Assembly (NCBI GenBank): GCA_963383645.1
Contig: OY726562.1
Span: forward strand, 1,555,001-1,619,000
DNA length: 64,000 bases
Origin: Muscardinus avellanarius
Lineage: Eukaryota > Chordata > Mammalia > Rodentia > Gliridae
Direction of reading: 5' to 3'
Part shown: piece by piece, positions 10,664 to 25,300 of the stretch
Layout: every line of letters begins with the position of its first letter
Position numbering within the stretch: position 1 is the first letter of the stretch
The notes under the pieces: model-generated
Seen by the model: only the letters and a program-made list of their open reading frames with translations
What the model was told of the DNA's origin: nothing
Databases searched by the model: none
Program-made: the position numbers and the translations under genes

Positions 10664-13600
10664 CTGGAATGAGACGGCACACGCCAACCCCATGACTCAC
10701 AAGCCACGGAAATAATAAAGCACGCAGAGGTGCCTGCCGGCGAATTCCACCCGCCGGGCTTCCTCCCGTGGGCGACTTCACGAGTGTGAGGTCACCTGGG
10801 GAGTGCTGAGCCCCGAGTTCCCTGCCCAGTGACCTACGCTTCGCTCCCCAGCTTTCCTCCTTAAAGACACAGTTCCAAGACGGCCAGATGTGTTCCTCTC
10901 CGCTAGCACAGAGAACACAGAAGTTTTTCCAAGTACACTGAAACTGAGCTTCCTAACTACCCTCCAAGTCTGCATCACATATTAACATCTGGCTAAGGGG
11001 CCAGGTTGGGGCTGAGCAGGTGTGGTGCTTTGTCAAAGACAAAAAGAAGCCAGGTGTGGTGGCCCGTGCCTGGCGGCCCAGTACTTGGGAGGCTGAGACA
11101 GGAGGATTTCAGGTTCAAGACCACTCTCAGCAACTTAGTGAGACCCTCCACAATGTAGCAAGATCCTATTTAAAAAAAGAAAAAGAGCCGGGCGTGGTGG
11201 CGCACACTTGTAATCCCCGTGCTTGGGAGGTAGAGACAGGAGGATCACACAGGTTCGAAGCCAGCCGCGCGCGCTGGCTTAGGAGACCCTGTTTCCAAAT
11301 AAAAATGTAAAAATAGGTCTGGGAGTGTAGCCTGGAGGTAGAAGGGCTTCCAGGAACCCCAGTACCACCAAAAAAAAAAAAAAAGAAAAGAAAAAGGTTT
11401 TTAGCCAGGCATGGTGGTGCACACTTGTAATCCCAGCATTTGGGAAGCTGAGACAGGAGGATCATGCCATCCTCAGCTACTTAGTGAGGCCCTTTGCAAC
11501 TCGCTGAGACCCTGTTCAAAATAAAGAATAAAAAATAGGGCTAAGGGTGTAGCTTGGAGGTAAAATACCCCGGGTTCCATCCTCAGTACTGGGAAAAACA
11601 AAAAAATACCTTAGGGCAGATTTCATGATAGGCCTTGCTTTTAAAATAACAAAAAACAATGGTAGTAAGTAACCTCCTGCCTCATCCCAGAGTGACCTAG
11701 CTGGTTCCTTCCTGAACTGTGACCCCGAGCCAAGGCGATAAGAGCTAAGAAAGACAAACCTGATACTCAAGAAGGGCAGAGCTGAGCCAGGAGGGACTCA
11801 TAAAAGGCAGAAAGGCGGCATTATGCTGTATCCAGAGGCCACGGGCCACCTGTCACCACTGCGGAGTGATGTCCAAGTCCACCAGGGCCTGGCCACCCAA
11901 GCCCATCGTTCCCGGATCAGGAAACGCCGGGCTGAGCTCTCAAATCCCCAAATCTCATCGTGCCGCTGGGACTCCAAACTTCAGACAAGAACTGGACTCC
12001 CTGACCCACGCCCACACACCCGCCATTGGTCTGCGTTCCATTTCTAAACACAAGACGGGTTCTCCTACCTTAATCATGGAGTGCAGAGAGGTGGCGAAAT
12101 TCTTCCTGAACTCCTTTCTGATGTTAAACAGATCCACCTCACTCCTGGACACCATGACTCTGATGAGCGTGTGATCATCTGTTCCCGCTCCCTTTAAGAG
12201 AGAAGAGGGGGGCGCACTGCTTAAAAATCCCATGTGCGGCACCATGCAGCTGAGTTGAGATAAATCCACAAAGTCAAACAATTAGGTAGAACTGGGACAC
12301 GTGACTGAGAAGAGAAAATGCCGAGGCCTGGCGTCTTTCACACAGTCAGAGGGAGGAAGACGGGACGTGGAAGGCAACCAGGCAGGCAGAAGGGCCGGGC
12401 GGCCCCTTACCTTCATGGCGTAATAGAGGGTCTCGGCCAGATAGGCGGGAATGCTTCGAATGGACTTCACTGGGAAGGGAAGCATCAGTGTGAGAAGCTA
12501 TTCTGACAGGCAAAGTGAGGGGCACTCAAACTCAGTACAGCCCCAAACGAGGCGTAAACGCAGCGCGGCCGGACAGATGTCATGAGCAGGCCGATCCAGG
12601 TCCTATCTCGACAGGACCTGCGGAGGCTCTGGCTGGGTTTGCGGGCACCCCGCATCCCATGGGCAGAGGTACCTAGAGCCGGGCACAGGTTCTCTGTGCC
12701 CCTTTGTTCTACGACAGTTTTGGATACGGTTTTCATCAGCCAAAGAATTACACCAACAGCTCTCGGGTTCTTTTTCCAAGACTCTATTCAGGCAAATAGT
12801 GTAAGGTTACTAAGGCTAATCTTTGTAAACTCTTAGCCGGTCTCCCTGCACTCTCTGTCTCTCGGTATCTCCGATTCCATGGTTCACGGAGCAGCATGCG
12901 GTTTGTTCAGTGGGGCAAGTGCTCGGAGGTCGTCTCCTGGGACCACGGCCCCAGCCCGCAGCGCGCGAGCTCGGGAAACCTATCGCAGCAGAATCTCTTC
13001 ATAAGCAAGAGCAGCAATCCTTGATGTGTGAGGCTCCTGGTCCTCGCTTACCAGTACTTGAACACCAGTGCCACTGACTAAAAACGTTATAACTTTATGT
13101 GCATTCTAATTATGGAGCTGCTTAAGTTTCAAGTAAAACTTCATTCAAATGAAAGCCCGCTTCACCGCAATGAGTGTGGATTGGAATACTTCTGTATTAG
13201 GAGAGGCTTCTGTGGATGTGAGCTCAGGAACATCTTTAGCTGTGTCTCAAAATAACCGGAAGACCCTGAGCTCGACCCAAATGCTCAGAACACAGAGGCT
13301 CCCGCAGGCCCGCACGCACGGCAGAGCGCTGGGCGCGCGCAGGCTGGCTCTCCCTGGCATGAGAGGCGCAAAGTCCGGTGAGCAACTGCAGATTCAGCTG
13401 TCCTGATTATTATGAAAACCCAGCTAAAACGAAACTCCTGCTTATTTAATCTGAAAATCAGTATCCTGCGTCATCTACTAAGTCAGATGCGCTGTTTCCC
13501 ATCCCGATGACAATTCTCAGCTTGCCCCATGGCTGGGATGGAATTCAAAACCCTAAGAATCCCGCAAGTATCAGAAACAATCATGAGCCTCGGAGATAAA

Positions 13601-16600
13601 GCCCGGGACATTTCAGGTTCACAATACAACAGTAATATTCCTAACGTAGCTTCGACTCTGATAATGCTCTTAATATTTCCACAGAATTGGGTGGATTAAA
13701 CAGACAATCATCTATTTCTTTCCCACTTCGTAACAAGGCTCCTGGACTGGAGAGCTAGGAGTCTGCTTCACGCAGTGCCGCGCCATGCTCCCCTCTGATC
13801 AGGTCGGGGTCCCTTCCCCTGAGCACGCGCCCTCCCACCACTGCTACCCCTGCAAGGCCACCTACCGACGGCCAGCAGCAGCTGCTCCAGGTTCCCGGAC
13901 GTCTCCCGGTCGATGGTCTCCTCGATTTGGAAGCCGGATATGGTCATGTATTTGTCGAACACTAGAAAAAACACAAGCCATGTCTCACTCACACAGGCTC
14001 ACGCTTCTCCGCAGACAGAGGCGCTCGGGCAGAGCAGGGATTTCCTGCCTACCGGCCTCCCCCTCCTCCTGCCCGGCCCTCCATGAGAGCTCCACGTCTG
14101 TGCCCCCCTCCTGGTCCTACGCACTGGGGCCCAGAGGCAGGCCTGCTGGAGGGGCAGCCCTCCCTTGGCCCACACAAAGTGACTGGCAGGAAATGAAGGA
14201 AGGGGAGAGCATCGCGCTAGGCAGGAAGGGCAGACTCGGGACGCCAGGCTCTGGCACTTTCTTCTTCACAGGTGGAAGTTGGGGAAAAAGGGGAAAGAAA
14301 GGAGGCGTGTCGTGAGTGTAAGCAGTCTGCCCCCTTTCTCGAGTGGAACCACTTCCCTTACTCTCCCCCGAGCACAGCCACTTCACCCTTCTTTCCTCTC
14401 CCTGCAGAAATGGTGAGTTTGGAGCCACAGCAGCTGTCTTGTGATGCTGAGGCACTGGGCACTGGAGGGCAGTTGGGCCCATGAGAAGCCCAGCAGTAGC
14501 AGGAGCCCAGCCCTGCGCAGCCCTGTGCAATCCCACCACGCGAGACGGCCGCTTCCGAGCCACCGCGGGACCTGCTGTCCCCTGCCATTACTGCGACCAC
14601 GGGACTAAGGAGCATCTAGAGAGGCGGGAGGGCGCGGCACACACAGGGAGCACTTGCAGGGAGCTCCAGGAGGAGCAGCAGCCCAGCGCCCGGCCCCCTC
14701 GCACCCTGCAGTGGGAGGCTGCGGGCCTCCCCAGGGGATGCACAAGGGCGCCTGGGGGGCCAGGCTGCTCCGCCCAGGTGTTCTGCTGCCCGGCTCTGGC
14801 ATTTCAAAACTGATCCGAGCACGTGTCTCGGAGACGTCCCTCACTTACCCCTCCTCAGGTGAGACACGCTTCGTGTTCCGAAGATGGTGATAAACTTCTC
14901 CTCGTCGGTCCCCCACTTGAGCTCTCCAGCCTGAAACAAGGCCTAGAGAATTCCAGGCTCGGTTAGGAAGCGTCCAGCTCGCCCAGGTCCCAGCGCCGGG
15001 CTTCACTTCCTGAGCAGTAAATCCACCCGGTCCGGGCTTACCCTTCCCATCCGTGCTCCCTCCTCGGGAGCTACTGACGGGCAAAGTACACAAGACTAGA
15101 CCTCCCAGCCGAGCGACCGCGTGTGGGAGCGAGGTGAGGACGGGAAGCTGCTGCCTCCCCGCCCAGGCGCCCATTGGCCAGCTGGGAAATGCAGCCCGGA
15201 GCTCAGTCCTGGGCTCCACATGGCTTGTTCTAGAGCTGTTCACTTTCCAGGCACAAGGGGAAGCTCCCTGCTGTGTCTTCACGACTGACATTCAGCCCAG
15301 GCTGGCTACAGAACGCTTTCCTATTTCCAAAGATCACCATCCTCTTTTTACAGGTTGTGGATTGTATCTTTTTGAATGAGAAGCTGATTTAGTATTTTTA
15401 AAGTGTTAAAACTGATTTTTGTCTCCTTCTGGCCATCCTTGTGTTGTGCTTTCTCTGGAGGGAGAGCTGGATGCTCGGGGCAGGGAGAGGGGAGGTGTTC
15501 AGTGTTTATTAAGCACCTGCTAGTGACTTTATATAAATTATATAAGAGTGGTGGTCTCAGCTGGTCTCAGCGGCTTGGCATAAATTAGGCACTTAGTAAA
15601 TATTTGTGGGCTCACTGGCGTGCCCATATTTACTATCTGACATTAAAAAAAACCAGGTAAATGCTTTGCAGTGGTCATGTAACTGCTTAAAAAAGAAACT
15701 TGTAAACAAACATTATCATTAAACGAGTTCACTTTTATTGTTTTTGGTTTTATTTTTGGTGGTACTGGGGTTCCCAGAAACCCTTCTACCTCCAGGCTAC
15801 ACTCCCAGATCCATTTTTATATTTTTATTTGGAAACGGTCTCCTAAGCCAGCACAGCTGGCTTCGAACCTGCACGATCCTCCGGTCTCCGCCTCCCAAGC
15901 ACGGGGATCACAAGCGTGCGCTCTAAACCTTTTCCAATCAGACCAGTGTGGTGGCGCACGCTTGTCATCCCAGCATTCAGGAAGCTAAGACAGGAGGATC
16001 GCAGCTCGCAGACAGCCTCAGCTACTCAGTGAGGGCATTTGCAACTCAGTGAAACCCTGTTTCAAAATAAGGAATTAAAAATAGGGCTGGGGTGCAGCTT
16101 GAAGTCAAATGTCCCTGAGTCCCATCCCCAGTACTGCAAAAAAAAAAAAAAAAAAAAAGGTAGCCTGGCGTGGTGGTGCATGCTTGTAATCCCCGCGCTT
16201 GGGAAGCAAAGACAGGAGGATCGCGCAGGTTCGAAGCCAGCCGCGCACGCTGGCTTAGGAGACCCTGTTTCCAAATAAAAATGTAAAAATAGGTCTGGGA
16301 GTGTAGCCCAGAGGTAGAAGGGCTTCCAGAAACCCCAGTACCACCAAAAAAAAAAAAAAGGTAAAATCAGCTGACACATTAAAAATGTTAAAAAAAAAAA
16401 AAGTCAACTGTGATATCCATGGAGCGCTCAGCTCAAAGTGAGTGACTCACTGACTCTCGGATTCCTGGAGCACCAGGAGGCCCTTAGGCCAGGGCCAGAG
16501 CTCCAAGCCCAGGGACAGCCAGCCATCACAGCCGCCCGCAGGAGGCAATGCTGGGCTCCCGTGGCAACAGTGGCCTGGCTGCCCTGTGGATGCGTTCCTT

Positions 16601-19322
16601 TTAAACACTGAAAGAAGAGCTGCTTCCTACAGGTTTGTTCATAAAAATAGATCTTAAGGAATCAAAATTTTTAGGCAGTGTAGTTTTCTGTCTGCTCCCT
16701 GTCCACAGTAAGAAGGTCCCGGGTTCTGATGAAGGATACTTTAAGATAGTCCTGGAAGGCAGTTTTCACACAGAGTTCCTTTCTTTTTTTTCTTTCTTTC
16801 TTTTCTTTCTTTATTATTATTTTTTTTGTTGTTGTTGTTGTTGTTATTGTTGTGGTGTGTTACTGGGGATGGAATAATCCAAGGGCATTCTACCTGAGAG
16901 CTACGCCCCCAGCCCATTTTTATTTTTTGTTTGATACAGGGTCTCTCTATGTTACTAAGAGTCTTGCCACGCTGTTGAGGCTGTTCTCAAACCCGCGATC
17001 CTCCTGTCTCAGCCTCCCAAGTACTAGGATTACAAGTGTGCACCACCATGCCTGGCTTGATTCCCAAGTGGTCCCATCTGTTGCCTGGGCACTCAGGGTG
17101 AGGTCCTAAAACACAGCATGAGATTCCCAAAAGCCTGTTAGACACACAGGCTCCCAGGCCCTGCCCCACCTGGGAATCAGACTGCAGCTTGACCAGATGC
17201 CTGGTGCCGCCCACTCCCAGAGCTCTAAACCTCTTACGATCAGACCAGTGTGGGATGCACGCTTTGTAATCCCAGCATTCGGGAGGCTGAGACCGGAGGA
17301 TTGCGGTTCACGGCCATCCTTAGCTACTTAGTGAGGCCTTCCACAACTTAGTGAGACCTTTTTTCAAAAACAAAGAATAAAAAATAGGGTGGGGGGGGTG
17401 TAGCTCAAAGGTCGAATACCCCTGGGTTCCATCCCCAGACCCACAAAAACTTACAATAAAAAATAAACCTCTTATGATGTATAATTATAATCACCAATAA
17501 ATGTGTATTTTAAGTCTGGTATAATGGCATGCCTTTAATCTCTGTACTTGGGTGGCTGAGACAGGAGGATTACAAGTTCAAGGACAAACTCAATAACATA
17601 GTCAGATTCTCAGAAACTTAGCAAGACCCCTGTTTCCAAAAACAAAAAATAAATAAATAAGGCTGGGGGTATAGCTTGGACACAGAATGCCCCTGGGTTC
17701 AATCCCTAGAACTGCAAAAAATAATAATAATTTTTAAATGACATTAAAAAGGAGAGAGAAAGAAAAATCAATGAACCGGGGCTGCTCTCCCCTCTGCGCA
17801 GGAGGCGCACAGCCAGATGTGCGTGTGCGGTTCCCACCGCATCTAATAACCCCTGATGCCACAGAGGACGCGGACTGGAGCTGAGCCTGCTGCTCCATGA
17901 AGGAAGGGCTTTGGGGTGAGGCAGGCCTGCTGGGGACCCCGCCACACTCCCTCCTTCTCTGGCAGGACACCGCCCTCCACCTCGGCCTTCAGGACTAGCA
18001 CAACCTGCTAGGAGTGGGCGGCTTTAGTGTGAGGAAACCGGGGTGCTGGGCTTCTCCCTGCAAGGCCACCGGACTCCGGGTCACATCTGGGGCTCAGATG
18101 GGGCTGCCTGGACAGAATCCAAGCAGAGGACTGGCCTCCGTAGCCATCAGGAAAGGGACAGGGGAGCGAGCACTGCCGAGGGAGTCAGGGTGTGAGTCCG
18201 CGGGTCACACAGGCCCACGGGCGGGGTCTCAGACAGGAAGCCCGCATGGTAGGCTTGTGTTTAATAGGTCAGACACTGCTCTGAGAGCCCCGAAACACAG
18301 GTCCCTTCTCTCCCCTCTAGCTGAGCAGCAACCACAGCCTCTGAAGCCATTACAAAATCAACCCATGGGAAGAACACGATGCCCCCCCCCTTTCCATTAG
18401 CACAGTCAGACCACACAGCGGCGTCAGCTGCACAGAGAGCAGGGCGCTGGAAGAGACACGTGGCTCCTCCACGGGTCACTGGTTGGACAAAAGACCAAGA
18501 TGGATGCTCTTAATGGAAGCACGGGAGCAGAGACAGGGCTGTGCCGCTCACTCCAGGGACGCAGCGGTCCCCGCATCGCCCACTCTTCTGCCCCAGATTG
18601 CTTTATAAGCCACACTGAGACTAAACCAGGGTTTAAAAGTCCCTGAAGGGCAGATATTCATTAGGGAGTCACTGAAAACAACAGGCCAAAGAACAACACA
18701 GTGGTGCTCGTGTGCGATCCCGGCGACCCGGGAGGCTGAGGCCAGAGGGTCACAAACCCGAGGCCAACCCGGGCAACTCGGCCAGATTCTGTCTAAAAAG
18801 GAGGTAAGGAGGACTGGGGATGTCGCTCCTTGGTGGAGAGCTGGCCTAGCATGCCAGAAGCCCCGGGTCCAACCCTAATGCTATGCACAAAAGGAAACGA
18901 TACTGTTTGGAATCCTGTCAAAGGAAATGCAGAGAATTTTCTCTTTTTTTTTTTTTTTTTTTTGGTGGTACTGGGGTTCCTGGAAGCCCTTCTACCTCTG
19001 GGCTACACTCCCAGACCTATTTTATATTTTTATTTGGAAACAGGGTCTCCTAAGCCAGCAAGGCTGGCTCCAAACCAGCGCGATCTTCCTGTCTCTGCCT
19101 CCTAAGTGCAGGGATTACAAGCGTGCGCCACCACGCCCAGCGAGAAATTTTCTTATGCTAGACTGAGTTGCCACCCCTTGTGTGATCAGACGGTACTAAG
19201 CACACAGCACTTCAGCCTGTCTCTCTGTCCCCTCCTGTGGAGAAGCCTACTGCGTCATCGGTGGAAGAATCAATGAGACCTGGGGTTTTAGTTAAAATTC
19301 TCTACCTATGAGTGTCCCATAA

Positions 19323-19363
<41 letters not shown>

Positions 19364-22300
19364 CAGGTGGACTCACTATGTAATTTACTTCAGGCTGGGG
19401 ATAAAATCAGCTCTCTTATTGGCCAGATCAGAGTAAGAGAAACCCTCCTTTCGTGTGTGTCCCGTGGAATGCGAAGGACCCTCATGACACTCTCTCTAGA
19501 AACTCATAGACACCGCGTCTTTCCCACTTCTCAGGGGTGCTGCAGTGGTCACCTGCAGGCCCGGCTCACCTGAGCGTCTTGTTCAACTTGGGCTTCATCA
19601 ATCCCGGCATCGGGGTCTCTGTTCGCCTTGAGAGAGAAAACATCCCTTTACTGAATCGTACAGCACTTCCACTCAAAGGCAAAATGGTCCGCCGATGAAT
19701 GCTTCTCTTATGAATAAACGCCTTTATTCACATCATAGCAGCCCTACCATCTTCCACACTATCACACAGCACTCTCCAAAACCAACAGGACCCCGCTGAC
19801 CTCAAACTACGAGGGAGGAGCATACACATCCTGCCGTCTAGACGAACGGTGAGTTAGTTACTAAAAGCTGAGGTCATGGGCTCCAAGGTCAAGCTAGGTC
19901 AACACACAGACATGGTGGCAGGAGTGAGCCATACCAGCAGTGCTAAAAGAACTGCGAGTGGTGCTACTTGATAGAGTCGGGCCAGTCCAACCTCAGATTT
20001 TTCCGTCTAACTCTGACTTATCCCCAGATGGGAGTACCTGAAGGAGAACCACCAGCATCCGCTGGTAGTACCCAGAGGTGTCGCCCACCACGTCGTCTTC
20101 CAGGCTCGAGCCGTATTCTGCAACACAATTAGCCCACACTTACTACAGCCCCTTTCAACTGGGAAGACATCCTGCCCCGCTAATCGACGAGGCATACAGG
20201 AAAGAGCACGACACTTGACTAAGACATTCTCTGAGTGCCCCAAAGACCGGAGGCAACTGCTCTAACCAAGTGGTGCTCAAAACTGAATCGAGTTAAAGTC
20301 TACCCCAAGCCCTCGATTCGAGCCCAAGCTCCGACGCGGCGTCAGAGATGCTCCAGCTGGAGACACAGGAGGCGCTGCAGGGCCTCCCGAGCCCACGCAA
20401 TCACGAGCTTGGATTTTGTTCAGCTCTTTCAGATGCCTTACACGCCGAGTTTCCAAAAGCCTCCCCATCCTGGGGTTTGTTCCTTTGTGTGGCCACGTGT
20501 CGCCCAATGAGATTTTTTTTTTCTCTGCAGTAAATGGAGTGACTTGGAGGCAGCGATGACATTTTAAGGGCGCCCGTCCTGTCTGGGCATCGCTCTTCAG
20601 TATAAAGCATAGGTCATGGTCTGAGAGGGGAGGCCCGGGACTTATGGAGTCTACAGGCCCCTGTCACTAACTCTCAGACAGCTGCTCTGAAAAGGAAAGC
20701 GGCGCTGCGCTAAACATTGAAATATTTACTGACGACCTGAAAGCAGACACGCTTTCAATAAAAGCTGGAAAACTTCTATCTCAAAAGGTCCCAAAAAGTA
20801 GTGTTTATTTCAACCAGCCACCTAAATACAAAATCTAGCGGGACTCTTTCTGATTCCTTCCTTTGTTCCAACACCCATAAATCGCTAAGCATCCAGTCCT
20901 ACCGCGTATTTTCTCCTCTCTGATTTATCCTCCCCGTACTTCCCAGCAACCTGGAAGGGCCCGTGATTACCAAATGCCTCTCTGACGTCCCACACTCAAG
21001 CAGCTGTAGGTAAAAAGGCAGGTGCTTTTCATGGAAGAAGGGAAGTAGCTTAAGTCACGGTCCACCCACTCATTCACCCTGGCGCTCACTCACAACCCGG
21101 CGTCCCTCGTCTCCTGTATCTCTGCAGGGCCGCGTTTGAGGGACATGGGCGTGACTGCCAGAAAGAGTTCCAAATATTTACCTTCTTCATAGACTTCCTT
21201 GATGGCCCTCAGCTCTTCAGGAGTTCTTGAAGCAATAATCTCTGTCAGTACTTTTTCATTGGTCCCAGCTCCCTGTTTAATCATTTATTTTTAATAAATA
21301 AAACATGTCAATAAAGTTAGAAAGTATTTTCCTAGAATAGCGCTATTATACAAATTGCATAACTATATAAATATTATCCAACATAACATGGGTTTCTCTG
21401 AATACAAATTCTATTCACTACAGAGGCAAAAATTTTAAAATTAGTTTTTTCTCTCAAGACCATTTTATTCTTTTTTGTTATTCTTTAAAGGCAATGCAAT
21501 GGTTTGGATCTTAAATGCACCCCAAAGGCATACGCATTAAAATCTCAGTCCCACCAGGCGTGGTGGTGCACCCTTGGAATCCCAGCATTTGGGAGGCTGA
21601 GACAGGATGATCAGGGTTCACAGCCAGCCTCAGCTACTTAGTGAGACCCTTTGCAACTCAGTGAAACCCTGTTTTAAAATAAAGAATAAGCCGGGTGTGT
21701 AATCCCCGTCCTTGGGAGGCAGAGACAGGAGGATCGTGCAGGTTCGAAGCCAGCCACTCTGGCTTAAGAGACCCTGTTTCCAAATAAAAATATAAAATAG
21801 GTCTGGGAGTGTAACCCGGAGGTAGAAGGGTTTCCAGGAACCCCAGTATCACCACCAAAAAAAAAAAAAAAAAAAGAATAAAAATTAGAGCTGGGGGTGT
21901 AGCTCAGCAGTAGAATGCCCCTGGGTTCTATCCCAAGTACTGCCAAAAAAAAAAGAAAAGAAAAGAAAAAAGAAAGAAAGAAAGAAAGAAACTCAGTCCC
22001 TAGAGGAGAGGTATTGGGAGGTGGTGGGACCTTTATGAGGTGGGGCCTCACAGGAGGTCACCAGGTCACTGGGGGTGTGGCCTTGAAGGGGATTGTGGGA
22101 ACCCAGCCCCTTATCTGGCTTCCCACGCTGATAACTCATTCCACCAGGAGCTCCTGCCCTGATGCACTGCCTAGCCACAGGCCCAAAGCCACAGGGCCGC
22201 CGGTCATAACCAGAACCTCCGAAGCGGCCAGCAAAAGCAAGCCTTTCCAGGTACCGGTGACAGTCAGGGGAGCCAGCACCAGGGCTGCAAAGATGCCACT

Positions 22301-25300
22301 GCCCCGCCTCCAGGAATATATCAGCACAGAGAGACTAGAACTTGTCTCTGTCCTTTTGAAAAAATAATACCAGGGCTTGTTCCTATTCCTGTATATAAAC
22401 ATCACATCTAAGCCAGTAAGTTTAGAAGGCAGAGTAACAATCTAGCTAAACTTAATTTTTTAAAAGGATAGAATATTTATGCCTTATTTCCTTTTTATTT
22501 CTGTTTCTGTATCAAAAAGTGGGCAGTAAAAAACCCCAGATTCATCATCTGGTAGAATTCCACCTGGTACTGACATTCTTTATAAAAAGCCGTTTTCTCA
22601 ATAGCATGTGATTTTGTTTATGCCAAAAAAAAGTATAGGAAAATGAAGAGAACCAGCATAAACATGCTGTTAACTAGATGCCCCTCTCCGTCCAAAACTA
22701 AGGCTGCGAGCTATGTTACCTCCTGTGCTTCCTCTCCAGTCGGCCCACTCAAACCCAAACTGCTCACTGAACTATTTCTGTCCCCACAATCTAAACACGG
22801 TTTCCAGCCACCGGATGTATACAGTGTTCCACATGCCCCATCCAGGGAATGTTAAGTTGTTCCTACAACCAAAAGTGTACCAAGTCCATCAACTACCACT
22901 TCCTATCTAAGGAGTTTAAATAGTTCCCCTCAACAAAACAAAATATAAACAGTTGCCAGGTGTGGTGGCAGACTCCTGGAATCCCAGTATTTGGGAGGCT
23001 GAGACAGGTACACTGTCTCGGGTTCGAGGCCAGCCTGAGTAACTCAGCAAGCGCTTCCGAAACTTAACAAGACCCTGTTTCAAATTAAAAAAAAAATCAG
23101 GCTGGGGATGTAGTTCAGAGGTAGAATGCCTCTGGGTTCAATCCCCATTGCCAGAAATAAATAAATAGGTGTAGGAAATTAAAAGTTTGAAAAGCCAGAA
23201 CTATTGCGTTTATGTGCACAAAAGACTTAAACGGCAGGGTTCCTGGCAGCCTCACTGAAGGAAATAAAAATAATAATGAACTGAAACAGAACCAATCAGG
23301 TGAGAAACTACCAAAGCCAACGCATGCGGGCTGACAGAGGCCCCACCTTGAGCGCCTGCCTCAGCTCGTAGGCGTCGTAGAGCTGCGAGGGCTTCATCAG
23401 AGCCACGATCAGCTTCTCAAACTTGCCGGTCAGCTCCGACTTCAGGTCATCCAGGAGGTCCTAAGCCACAGAAAGCACAGACTGGTCAGCCAGACGGAAT
23501 TTCAAGGAGCGTCTTCTCAGTGTGCGGCAGCCTCTTGCCCTAGTGAACGCTAAAGGCACACGAGCTAACCCTTTCCCCGCAGCTCCGAATAAAGTGCTTT
23601 TAAATCTGAACTGTGAATTGAAATAAAGCCACTTAGACATCACATATGTGTTTGAAAGGCGTTTTCTTAACTTTGAGAGTTTTTGAAAAACACCTTTGAA
23701 CATCTTTAAAAAGCAGGGTTAAAAGTACTTTATTTTGAAAATCCTCTTCTGATACACATGCATCTTTACAAAAATTCCACCCCAAAATCCTAAGTGCATT
23801 TTTTAAAGGACACAATTTAGCCTATCTTCCCGAAACAACTTCTTTTTCCTTTCTGTCAGTATCTAAGAACATTCTAATACATAATAAATGGTGGGTTTCA
23901 TAATGCTTCTGACTGCTGAAAGACAGCTGTCAGTGCGGGTAAAGAATGTCTATCATTAGGAAAAGAAAAGCAGCCTTTCCTTTCCGCTTAGTCTCAACAC
24001 GCCAGGCAGCGAGACATGGTATTAACGTCTCTTCAGACGGGTGCAGCTCGGGGGAACGGCGCTTGTCCAGCGTGTGCCAGGCTGGGCTCCCATCCCCAGC
24101 ACCAAAAAAAAAAAAAAAATCACTTCCTTTCTTGCCCTGCATTTGTTTGTCAAAGAAATGACAAATGTAAAATTTCAGACTCATTACCTTAGCATTTCAT
24201 ATCTGCACAAATTCATTTAATAACAATCTTTTTACTTTGAGATGCTAATCAAATAAGAGAGAACTTGGCTCTACTAATTAAAATTCATTTATTAAAATCA
24301 CCAAAAGCTGGGAGTGGTGGCGCACGCTTGTCATCCCAGTACTTTGGAGGCTGAGACAGGAGGATCACGGGTTTGTGGCCAGCCTCAACTACTTAGTGAG
24401 ACCCTGTTTTAAAATAAAGAATAAAAAACAGGGCTGGTGGTGTAGCTAGGAGGTAGACCACTGGGTTCCATCCCCAGCACCAAAAAGAAATAAAAATCGC
24501 TGTAAAAGGAACCCCGAGTACGGCAGACACAGCCAGAAGTCCAACACTGCGTGCCGGTGGACACAGCTCCACCTAGAAATGGTTGACGGGAAGCTGGGCG
24601 GGCACAGAAGAGACGGGGGGGGGGCAGTTGCTGCCGTGGGGTCTTCTGAGAATTCTAGGCATCAAATAACTGAAGAAAGAATGTGTGTGCCAACGGCCAA
24701 TAACACAGAAGGGAGCAGGGAAACGGGGCTTCATGGAGACTCACAAAATAAACGAGGTTTACAAAAGAGTGCTGCCCTACAAGTCAGCTCTGCGGATTAG
24801 GACCTGTGGTTTTCACACCTGCAGCCTCAGAGAGAAAGTGTTCAGGGGTGGGGGGAAATGCATCTGGACTTAAAATATGCGGACATTTTTCTTTCCTCTT
24901 GCGAGTCCCTGAACGGTATAACAACACTTACATGGATGAGGTGGCTAGCTGTGGGTTACGTATTACGCGTCATCCGGAGGTCACTCAAAGCACCTGGAGG
25001 GCATGCGCAGGTGCTAGGCAATACCTGCCATGGTGATGAAGGGGCTGAGCACTGGTGGACCCGGAACAACCACCCACAGATGCCAAGGGATGGTTCTACA
25101 CGACAAACCCTTGTGTTGTTTTATTTTGTATTGGCACTGGGGACTGAACTCAGAGGCATTCTACCTCCCAGCTACACCCCCAGCCCGATTTTATTTCTCT
25201 TTTGGAAACAGAGTCTAGGTTGCCGAGAGCCTCGCTAAGTTGCCAAGGCTGGCTCTGAACCTGCGGGCCTCCTGCCTCAGCCTCTCCAGGACAGGGATTA

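Larger units (their letters stand above)
21490..22260 (+). mobile_element. LTR-like old repeat split by SINEs
   Basis: AATGCAATGGTTTGGATCTTA through AATCTCAGTCCC is interrupted by SINEs and resumes at about 21990 with TATTGGGAGGTGGTGGGACC, GAGGTGGGGCCTCACAGGAGG and CCTTGAAGGGGATTGTGGGA. The pattern is common in mammalian genomes and suggests an old LTR or related repeat. The family is not assigned. Confidence 0.4.

Noticed and set aside
14931..14932. Inner AG (TTTCAG|GCTGG) as the exon 9 acceptor
   Set aside because: It would delete ALFQ, which is conserved in annexin A5. The outer TCTCTAG|GCC gives the expected 94-nt exon.
24038..24119. tRNA gene
   Set aside because: tRNA-Ala-like only in being an ID-type SINE with an A-tail. 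No intact cloverleaf.
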